NCBI RefSeq assembly: GCF_008691045.1
Contig: NZ_VMSO01000002.1
Coordinates: forward strand, 62,001 to 126,000
Length of the DNA stretch: 64,000 bases
Source of the DNA: Mediterraneibacter catenae
Lineage (GTDB): Bacteria > Bacillota > Clostridia > Lachnospirales > Lachnospiraceae
Direction of reading: 5' to 3'
The notes under the pieces were generated by a model. That model was given only the letters and a program-made list of their open reading frames with translations. It was not told the DNA's origin and did no database searches. The position numbers and the translations under genes are program-made. Each line of letters starts with the position of its first letter. The first letter of the stretch is position 1. Below are positions 29,362 to 35,644 of the stretch, one piece after another.

Positions 29362-29805
29362 ATGGGAATCACGATTCAGCAGTTATCCGTATTTCTTGAG
29401 AACCGGGAGGGACGGCTCGATGAGGTGCTTTCTGTTCTGGCAGGAAATGATGTCAACATTGTGGCCTTAAGCCTTGCTGATACAACAGAATATGGTATGC
29501 TAAGGATGATTGTTTCTGATCCAAATAAAGGGAAAGCAGTACTCAGAGATAACGGAATTACGGCTATGCTGACAGATGTAGTTGCTCTGAGAGTTCCGCA
29601 TGAGACAGGATCCTTAAGCCGTGCCATGCATCAGATTGTTGAAGGAGATGTGAATATTGAATACATGTATGCGTTTGCAAACGGTGCAGATGCCTCAGCG
29701 GTGCTTAAATGCGATGACCCGGCAAGAGTGGTTGATATCCTGAGAGGCAGTGGATTTGATATATGGGAAGCTCCCGAAGCATATGTGTCAAATACAAAAC
29801 TTTAA
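29362..29805 (+). CDS. Tandem ACT domain protein 2
   Basis: A 147-residue double ACT protein (QQLSVFLENREGRLDEVLSV, then a second repeat with EGDVNIEYMYAFANG). It is a paralogue of ACT1, so the operon contains two ligase-ACT pairs around one IOR enzyme. AGGAGG lies about 7 nt before the ATG. A strong terminator follows and ends the operon. Confidence 0.85.
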   Translation: MGITIQQLSVFLENREGRLDEVLSVLAGNDVNIVALSLADTTEYGMLRMIVSDPNKGKAVLRDNGITAMLTDVVALRVPHETGSLSRAMHQIVEGDVNIEYMYAFANGADASAVLKCDDPARVVDILRGSGFDIWEAPEAYVSNTKL

Positions 29806-29808
29806 AGT

Positions 29809-29857
29809 AAAAGAAGATCCGTCCGGATAGTAATGAGCCGGACGGATCTTCTTTTTA
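29809..29857 (+). terminator. Intrinsic terminator of the paaK-ior operon
   Basis: Perfect 18-bp arms at 29809-29826 and 29838-29855 (AAAAGAAGATCCGTCCGG and its complement), loop of 11 nt, ending in a T-run. Confidence 0.95.
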
Positions 29858-29931
29858 ATCTCGTTTTTCTGTAATGCTTTTTTATATAAATCAAGTCGGT
29901 TTATATATTAAAAGGTACATTAAAAATCTGA

Positions 29932-30129
29932 TTAAAGTTTTACTACATTAGTTGCCTGTGGTCCTTTTGCGCCTTCTGTCACTTCGAACTCGACAGCCTG
30001 GCCTTCTTCCAGGGTTTTGAATCCATCCATTACAAGTCCTGAGTAATGAACGAAGATATCATTGCCCTCAGAATCAGAGATGAATCCGTAGCCTTTCTGG
30101 TTGTTAAACCATTTCACTGTACCTGTCAT
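29932..30129 (-). CDS. Cold-shock protein, CspA family
   Basis: A 65-residue single cold-shock domain, [19 protein letters not shown], with RNP1 KGYGFIS and RNP2 DIFVHYSGL; a single-stranded nucleic acid chaperone. ATG 30129 follows GGAGGG. The frame stays open upstream, but that part is the leader RNA. It has its own promoter and a structured leader. Confidence 0.96.
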   Translation of the reverse strand: MTGTVKWFNNQKGYGFISDSEGNDIFVHYSGLVMDGFKTLEEGQAVEFEVTEGAKGPQATNVVKL

Positions 30130-30166
30130 TGTGTTACCCTCCATAAGAAAATATAAATAAGTTGCT

Positions 30167-30193
30167 GTATCAGTTTGCCTATTGAACTGATAC
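30167..30193 (-). other. Hairpin in the cold-shock gene leader
   Basis: Perfect arms GTATCAGTT (30167-30175) and AACTGATAC (30185-30193) lie just downstream of the predicted transcription start. A 5'-terminal stem-loop commonly stabilises csp mRNA; the role here is inferred. Confidence 0.55.
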
Positions 30194-30199
30194 CGCCTC

Positions 30200-30228
30200 A
30201 GTGTAGCATGTTTAACAATGAAAGTCAA
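30200..30228 (-). promoter_or_regulatory. Promoter of the cold-shock gene
   Basis: On the minus strand, TTGACT (30223-30228), 17 bp, TACACT (30200-30205). The leader is about 65-70 nt. Confidence 0.75.
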
Positions 30229-30275
30229 CGAATTTCTCTGTTGATTCGTAAAAATATACAAAAGATGTCAGAGTG

Positions 30276-30304
30276 TTGTAATTGTAAAGAACCTTGTTTA
30301 AAAT
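30276..30304 (+). promoter_or_regulatory. Promoter of cysK
   Basis: TTGTAA (30276-30281), 17 bp, TAAAAT (30299-30304), 36 bp before the start codon. Confidence 0.55.
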
Positions 30305-30339
30305 AATAGGAAAGTTCAAATGTCAGAAAGGAGATTAAG

Positions 30340-31266
30340 ATGAAAATATATGAAAGTATAACAGAATTAATTGGTGCAACCCCTCTTTTAGAAATTAAAA
30401 ATCTGAGAGCAGAAGAAAAGCTCAAAGCGAGAGTGCTGGTAAAGCTTGAATATTTTAACCCGGCAGGAAGTGTTAAGGATCGTGTGGCCCTCAATATGAT
30501 CGAAGATGCGGAGAAGAGCGGACGCATAAGACCAGGCGCTACGATTATAGAGCCTACCAGCGGCAATACGGGAATCGGACTTGCGTCAGTTGCTGCCGCG
30601 CGAGGGTACCGGGCGATATTTGTAATGCCCGAGACTATGAGTATCGAACGACGAAAACTGTTGCTCGGCTACGGCGCACAGATCGTGCTGACAGAGGGAT
30701 CTAAAGGCATGGCAGGTGCTATAGAAAAAGCAGAAGAGCTTGAAAAAAAGATTGATAATGCAATCGTTCTCGGACAGTTTGTAAATAAGGCGAATCCGGA
30801 TGCTCATTACAGAACAACAGGTCCTGAGATTTGGGAGGATACTGAAGGAAAGGTAGATATATTTATAGCCGGAGCCGGAACAGGCGGAACGATTACCGGG
30901 GCAGGCCGCTATTTAAAAGAGAGAAAGAGTGAAGTAGAAGTGGTTGCGGTAGAACCGTCGGCATCACCCGTTCTTTCCGGCGGCAAACCGGGACCTCACG
31001 GACTCCAGGGAATTGGGGCCGGATTTGTTCCGGAAATCCTTGATACAGAAATATACAATAGGATAATCAGGGTGACGGAAGATGAAGCATATGCTGCGGC
31101 AAGGCTTTTGGCACGAAAAGAAGGAATACTCGTCGGTATTACATCGGGTGCTGCTCTTCATGCTGCTATTTATGAAGCAAACAAAGCAGAAAATGAAGGA
31201 AAAACAATCGTTGCACTCTTGCCGGATACGGGTGAACGTTATCTCTCTACACCGCTGTTCGAATAA
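30340..31266 (+). CDS. cysK: Cysteine synthase A (O-acetylserine sulfhydrylase)
   Basis: Fold-type II PLP enzyme that makes cysteine from O-acetylserine and sulfide. The 308-residue protein has the PLP lysine in [11 protein letters not shown], the substrate loop [14 protein letters not shown], and [16 protein letters not shown] for phosphate binding. AAAGGAG precedes the ATG. The cysE that supplies its substrate is 16 kb away under a T-box. Confidence 0.95.
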   Translation: MKIYESITELIGATPLLEIKNLRAEEKLKARVLVKLEYFNPAGSVKDRVALNMIEDAEKSGRIRPGATIIEPTSGNTGIGLASVAAARGYRAIFVMPETMSIERRKLLLGYGAQIVLTEGSKGMAGAIEKAEELEKKIDNAIVLGQFVNKANPDAHYRTTGPEIWEDTEGKVDIFIAGAGTGGTITGAGRYLKERKSEVEVVAVEPSASPVLSGGKPGPHGLQGIGAGFVPEILDTEIYNRIIRVTEDEAYAAARLLARKEGILVGITSGAALHAAIYEANKAENEGKTIVALLPDTGERYLSTPLFE

Positions 31267-31323
31267 GCTGCTGTTTAAGGATGAAGAATCGGGCATAAAC
31301 AAAGATCCTTCGATAATCCGTAA

Positions 31324-31352
31324 TTGAAAATTTATCTAATCTGTTATATACT
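31324..31352 (+). promoter_or_regulatory. Promoter of ptsH-ptsI
   Basis: TTGAAA (31324-31329), 17 bp, TATACT (31347-31352), 36 bp before ptsH. Confidence 0.8.
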
Positions 31353-31388
31353 TATACAAGGAGTAAAAGATAAAGGAGGAAACCTAAA

Positions 31389-31646
31389 ATGAAAGAATTC
31401 AAATATGTGATCACAGATCCGGAGGGAATCCATGCAAGACCGGCAGGAATTCTTGTAAAACAGGCTGCAGGATATCAGTCTTCTGTTAAGATCGCTAAGG
31501 GTGAGAAAAGCGCAGATGCAAAGAGAATCTTTGGAGTAATGGGACTTGGTGTGAAGACAGGCGAGGAGATTACGATCACTGTTGAAGGTGCCGATGAAGA
31601 TACAGCAGCAGCAGAACTGGAGACATTCTTCAAAGAGAATTTATAA
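31389..31646 (+). CDS. ptsH: Phosphocarrier protein HPr
   Basis: An 85-residue sugar-PTS phosphocarrier that takes phosphate from enzyme I on His15 (GIHARPAG, 13-20). In classical Firmicute HPr, Ser46 is phosphorylated by HPr kinase for catabolite repression. Here position 46 is Arg in DAKRIFGVMGLG, so this protein should not be a substrate at that site. AGGAGG precedes the ATG. It is co-transcribed with ptsI, 24 bp downstream. Confidence 0.95.
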   Translation: MKEFKYVITDPEGIHARPAGILVKQAAGYQSSVKIAKGEKSADAKRIFGVMGLGVKTGEEITITVEGADEDTAAAELETFFKENL

Positions 31647-31671
31647 ATCAATAAGGAGAATTTATAAATCA
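31635..31671 (+). repeat. Tandem 16-bp duplication at the ptsH-ptsI junction
   Basis: GAGAATTTATAAATCA occurs at 31635-31650 (last ptsH codons and stop) and again at 31656-31671, up to the ptsI start. The second copy forms the ptsI ribosome binding region (AAGGAGAA). Confidence 0.9.
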
Positions 31672-33293
31672 TGATTACGATTAGCGGTAAAAGTGTATTT
31701 GGCGGTGTGTCGATAGGAAAGCTTTTATTCTATCAGAGAAATGACAAAGTGATTAAGAGAACACACGTCGAAGATGTTGATGCAGAATGGAATAGATTCC
31801 AGGAAGCAAAAGATACTGCTGTTACCCAGTTGAAGGGGCTGTATGATAAAGCACTTGCGGATGTCGGTGAAGCCAATGCGATGATTTTTGAGATCCATCA
31901 GATGATGCTTGAAGATCTGGATTATATTGAGTCGATTGAAAATATCATTCGTACACAGGAAGTAAATGCGGAATATGCGGTCGCTACAACTGCAGATAAT
32001 TTCGCAGCAATGTTCTCTTCTATGGATGATGCGTATATGCAGGGGCGTGCAGCAGATGTAAAAGACGTTTCAGAGCGAGTTCTTGACATATTAAGCGGAG
32101 CTGACACAGGTTTAAAAGAAATGACAGAGCCCTGCATTATAGCTGCAGACGACCTCGCCCCGAGTGAGACTGTTCAGCTTGATAAGAGTAAAGTGCTTGG
32201 CTTTGCGACGATGTATGGATCATCAAATTCACATACGGCTATTTTGGCGCGTACAATGAATATACCTGCCGTGATAGGTCTGGGAGAAGGACTTCTTCAG
32301 GAGTATAGCGGCAGAGAAGCGATCATCGATGGCTTTACAGGTACTTTATATATCGATCCTGATGAAGCGACGCTGAAAGAGATGCAGGAGAAGCGTGAAA
32401 AAGATCTTGAGCAGAAGGCGCTTCTGGAACAGCTCAAAGGCAAAGAAAATATTACAAAGAGCGGACAGAAGATCAATGTGTATGCAAACATTGGTAATGT
32501 TTCCGATCTTGGCGCTGTTCTTAAAAATGATGCCGGCGGAATAGGGCTTTTCAGGAGTGAGTTCCTTTATCTTGAAAATACTGATTTCCCGACAGAAGAG
32601 CAGCAGTTTTCGGTATATAAAAAGGTTGCGGAAAGTATGGCGGGAAAGAAAGTCATTATCCGTACACTTGATATCGGAGCTGACAAGCAGGTTGATTATT
32701 TTAACCTGGATAAGGAGGAAAATCCGGCCCTTGGTTATCGCGCAATCCGTATCTGTCTTACAAGACCTGAGATATTTAAGACACAGCTCCGTGCACTCTA
32801 CCGTGCAGCAGTATTTGGCAATATTTCTATTATGTTCCCGATGATAACATCAGTCGGAGAGGTACGTAAGATTAAAGAAATCATAGCAGATGTAAAAGAG
32901 GAACTGAAGAATGAGGGCATCCCGTATAAAGAGGATGTTGAACTCGGTATCATGATAGAAACTCCGGCATCTGTTATGGTCAGCCGTGAGCTTGCGAAAG
33001 AAGTAGACTTCTTTAGTGTTGGGACAAATGACCTGACGCAGTATACATTGGCAATTGACCGTCAGAATTCTAAACTGGACGAATTCTATGATCCGCACCA
33101 TCCGGCAGTACTTGCTATGATAAAGATGGCGGCAGAAAGTGCGCACGCAGAAGGCGCTTGGATCGGCATTTGTGGAGAATTGGGAGCAGACCTTGAACTT
33201 ACGGAAGAGTTCCTTAAGATGGGGCTGGATGAACTGTCTGTATCTCCATCTATGGTGCTTCCGTTGAGAAAACGGATCAGAGAGTGTGAATAG
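31671..33293 (+). CDS. ptsI: Phosphoenolpyruvate-protein phosphotransferase (enzyme I)
   Basis: General PTS enzyme that moves phosphate from PEP to HPr. The 540-residue protein has the active-site His near 188 in GSSNSHTAILARTMNIPAVIG, and the C-terminal PEP-binding domain with IMIETPASVMVSRELAKE and VGTNDLTQYTLAIDR. AAGGAG lies at suitable spacing. A terminator follows. Confidence 0.96.
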   Translation: MITISGKSVFGGVSIGKLLFYQRNDKVIKRTHVEDVDAEWNRFQEAKDTAVTQLKGLYDKALADVGEANAMIFEIHQMMLEDLDYIESIENIIRTQEVNAEYAVATTADNFAAMFSSMDDAYMQGRAADVKDVSERVLDILSGADTGLKEMTEPCIIAADDLAPSETVQLDKSKVLGFATMYGSSNSHTAILARTMNIPAVIGLGEGLLQEYSGREAIIDGFTGTLYIDPDEATLKEMQEKREKDLEQKALLEQLKGKENITKSGQKINVYANIGNVSDLGAVLKNDAGGIGLFRSEFLYLENTDFPTEEQQFSVYKKVAESMAGKKVIIRTLDIGADKQVDYFNLDKEENPALGYRAIRICLTRPEIFKTQLRALYRAAVFGNISIMFPMITSVGEVRKIKEIIADVKEELKNEGIPYKEDVELGIMIETPASVMVSRELAKEVDFFSVGTNDLTQYTLAIDRQNSKLDEFYDPHHPAVLAMIKMAAESAHAEGAWIGICGELGADLELTEEFLKMGLDELSVSPSMVLPLRKRIRECE

Positions 33294-33336
33294 TTGCCCA
33301 TTTGTCAGGCAACTCATACTATAAAGAAATTAAAGT

Positions 33337-33380
33337 GACACTTCATGGAATCTAAGAAGATTTCAGGAGGTGTCTTTTTT
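33337..33380 (+). terminator. Intrinsic terminator after ptsI
   Basis: GACACTTC...GGAATCT pairs imperfectly with AGATTTC...GGAGGTGTC, followed by TTTTTT. A smaller AGTTGCC/GGCAACT hairpin precedes it just after the stop codon. Confidence 0.7.
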
Positions 33381-33388
33381 AATACCTC

Positions 33389-33417
33389 TTGAAATAATCG
33401 AACATACGTGCTATTCT
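33389..33417 (+). promoter_or_regulatory. Promoter of the radical SAM/DUF4130/helicase operon
   Basis: TTGAAA (33389-33394), 17 bp, TATTCT (33412-33417). A LexA-type box lies inside the spacer and a second just downstream of the predicted start, the arrangement expected for SOS repression. Confidence 0.75.
33400..33411. promoter_or_regulatory. LexA (SOS) box 1, in the promoter spacer
   Basis: GAACATACGTGC matches the Bacillus-type LexA consensus GAACNNNNGTTC at 7 of 8 fixed positions. It sits between -35 and -10, where LexA would block polymerase. Confidence 0.6.
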
Positions 33418-33430
33418 ATAACAAAAGAAA

Positions 33431-33442
33431 GAACAAATGTTC
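33431..33442. promoter_or_regulatory. LexA (SOS) box 2, perfect
   Basis: GAACAAATGTTC fits GAACNNNNGTTC at every fixed position, about 20 bp downstream of the -10 and 18 bp before the start codon at 33461. Confidence 0.75.
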
Positions 33443-33460
33443 GTTAATCGGGAGGGAGAT

Positions 33461-34780
33461 ATGCAGAATATAATACAGGAAGAAATGACACTGAACGAAA
33501 AACTGAATATACTCTCAGACGCTGCAAAATATGATGTTTCCTGTACTTCCAGCGGTGTTGAACGCAAAGGCGACGGCACTGGCATGGGAAATTGCAGTAA
33601 GGCAGGGATTTGTCACAGCTTTTCTGCCGACGGCCGCTGCATCTCACTTCTGAAGATACTTTTTACTAATGAGTGTATCTATGACTGCAAATACTGTATT
33701 AACCGGGCATCAAATGATGTGGTACGCACCTCATTCACTCCTGAAGAAATATGTACGCTTACGATGGAGTTCTATAGAAGAAATTATATAGAGGGGTTGT
33801 TTTTGAGTTCGGGTATCTTAAAGAGTCCGGATTATACGATGGAACTGATCTATGCGGCATTGTACAGACTCAGGCACGTATGTAATTTTCAGGGTTATAT
33901 CCACGTGAAAGCAATTCCGGGCGCTGACCCAGGGCTGGTACAGATGACAGGCTTTCTTGCAGACAGAATGAGCGTAAATGTTGAACTGCCTACAGCGGAG
34001 AGCCTGCGTCTTCTGGCACCGCACAAATCCCGAAAGAACATACTGGCACCTATGCGTCTGGTGCAAAACCAAATAACAGAGAATAAGCAGGAAATCCGAT
34101 TGTACCGGAATGCCCCCAGATTTGTTCCGGCAGGACAGAGCACGCAGATGATTATTGGAGCAACCCCCGAGACAGATTATCAGATCCTGAACGTAGCAGA
34201 ATCCCTGTATAAAAAGTTTGATTTAAAGCGGGTGTTTTACTCTGCCTTTGTTCCAGTCAATGAGGACAGGGACTTGCCGGTATTGAAAGATAACCAGCCG
34301 CCGCTTTTGAGAGAACACAGACTGTATCAGGCTGACTGGCTGCTCAGGTTTTATCATTTTGAAGCACATGAGCTTCTGGATGAAGAGAATCCTAATTTTA
34401 ATATACTGCTGGATCCTAAGTGCTGCTGGGCGCTGAAGCATCTGGAAGTTTTCCCGATAGAGATCAATAAGGCAGACTACAGACTTCTGCTCAGAGTTCC
34501 GGGAATTGGATACAAGTCGGCAGCCAGGATCGTAAAGGCGAGGCGTCTGGGCGTACTGCAGTTTGAAGATCTTAAAAAAATGGGGGTAGCGCTTAAACGG
34601 GCACTGTATTTTATTACATGTGCAGGCCGGATGATGTATCCGGTACGAATCGAGGAAGATTATATTACAAGGAATCTTCTGAATACGAAAGAAAAGATTC
34701 CGGAAGGAGCGTACGGTATGACGTACCGGCAGCTTTCTCTGTTTGATGATGCGAATTTCAGTGGGGTGAACGGAATATGA
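33461..34780 (+). CDS. Putative DNA modification/repair radical SAM protein (TIGR03916)
   Basis: A 439-residue protein. The N-terminus has conserved-looking cysteines (28, 45, 51, 60). The radical SAM motif CIYDCKYC is at 72-79. The C-terminus carries a helix-hairpin-helix (about 342-365, RVPGIGYKSAARIVKARR) that would contact DNA. This matches the TIGR03916 family, whose reaction is unknown. ATG 33461 is favoured by GGGAGG just upstream; an in-frame ATG 24 bp earlier overlaps a LexA box. Its stop overlaps the start of the DUF4130 partner (ATGATG). SOS boxes upstream support a DNA damage role. Confidence 0.9.
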   Translation: MQNIIQEEMTLNEKLNILSDAAKYDVSCTSSGVERKGDGTGMGNCSKAGICHSFSADGRCISLLKILFTNECIYDCKYCINRASNDVVRTSFTPEEICTLTMEFYRRNYIEGLFLSSGILKSPDYTMELIYAALYRLRHVCNFQGYIHVKAIPGADPGLVQMTGFLADRMSVNVELPTAESLRLLAPHKSRKNILAPMRLVQNQITENKQEIRLYRNAPRFVPAGQSTQMIIGATPETDYQILNVAESLYKKFDLKRVFYSAFVPVNEDRDLPVLKDNQPPLLREHRLYQADWLLRFYHFEAHELLDEENPNFNILLDPKCCWALKHLEVFPIEINKADYRLLLRVPGIGYKSAARIVKARRLGVLQFEDLKKMGVALKRALYFITCAGRMMYPVRIEEDYITRNLLNTKEKIPEGAYGMTYRQLSLFDDANFSGVNGI

Positions 34781-35559
34781 TGCAGATTTATATATGTACA
34801 GATACAATTACCGGTCTGTTTTCAGCACTGCATGATGCCTGGCTTGAGAGGAGAAACAGTGAGGCCGGGATCGGGCTTAGGGGTAAGGTACAACAGCAGT
34901 TATTTTGTCAGTATAAGACTGTTGCAGAGACTGAAGTGAAAGCGCAGCGTCTGCAGCGCATGGTGAAACGCTACCTGGGATACAATGCGTACTGGGATAT
35001 TTATCATGCGCTTCTGTCGGATGATCCGGAAAAAGGCACTGAAGTATTTCGAACCATGCAGGAGGCCAGAAATATAGCGGACAGCAGCAGGATTATGGAT
35101 CACCTTGGCAATGCTGATGTTGCGAAAGTGTTTGCAATGAGCCGCAGTGTATCCAATGAAGCACATATGTATGAGGAATTTATCCGCTTCCGTGAACTGG
35201 AAAATGGTGTCCTGTTTTCTGAAATTACTCCGAAATCACAGGTGCTTACATGCATCGGAGACCATTTTGCGGACCGTTTTCCTCTGGAAAACTGGATGAT
35301 ATACGACAAAACACATAAAGTATTTCTTATTCATGCAAGGGAGAGAAAATGGAGACTTGTCTGGGGTGAAAAGCTTAATATAGAGGCATCACAGGCGGTA
35401 TCAGAGAACGAGAAAAGTTATGCGTGCCTGTGGAAAAACTTTTTTGAAACGGTTTCGATCAAAGAACGAGAAAATCCAGGATGTCAGAGAAATCATCTTC
35501 CGCTTCATTTCAGGGGAGATATGACGGAGTTTAAAAGCAACAGAAAAGATATTGTATAA
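34777..35559 (+). CDS. Putative DNA metabolism protein, TIGR03915/DUF4130
   Basis: A 260-residue protein of the family that accompanies TIGR03916 radical SAM proteins. It keeps the typical C-terminal end, ERENPGCQRNHLPLHFRGDMTEF, and a middle helical segment EAHMYEEFIRFRELENGVLFSEITP. The DUF4130 region has been linked to a uracil-DNA glycosylase-like fold, so base recognition or removal is plausible but not shown. The ATG overlaps the upstream stop, so the two are made together. Confidence 0.88.
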   Translation: MMQIYICTDTITGLFSALHDAWLERRNSEAGIGLRGKVQQQLFCQYKTVAETEVKAQRLQRMVKRYLGYNAYWDIYHALLSDDPEKGTEVFRTMQEARNIADSSRIMDHLGNADVAKVFAMSRSVSNEAHMYEEFIRFRELENGVLFSEITPKSQVLTCIGDHFADRFPLENWMIYDKTHKVFLIHARERKWRLVWGEKLNIEASQAVSENEKSYACLWKNFFETVSIKERENPGCQRNHLPLHFRGDMTEFKSNRKDIV

Positions 35560-35575
35560 AACGGAAAATGAGATT

Positions 35576-35644
35576 ATGATAGATACATCATCGCATCTGC
35601 ATAAAGATGAAATACATGCAATGAAAGAGGCGACAGTGCAGTAG
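35576..35644 (+). CDS. Possible 22-residue coupling ORF
   Basis: ATG 35576 opens MIDTSSHLHKDEIHAMKEAT plus two residues and stops at TAG 35642-35644, overlapping by one base the GTG start of the nuclease-helicase. The ribosome binding site is weak (CGGAAAATGAG). It could couple translation across the 84-bp gap or be chance. Confidence 0.3.
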   Translation: MIDTSSHLHKDEIHAMKEATVQ

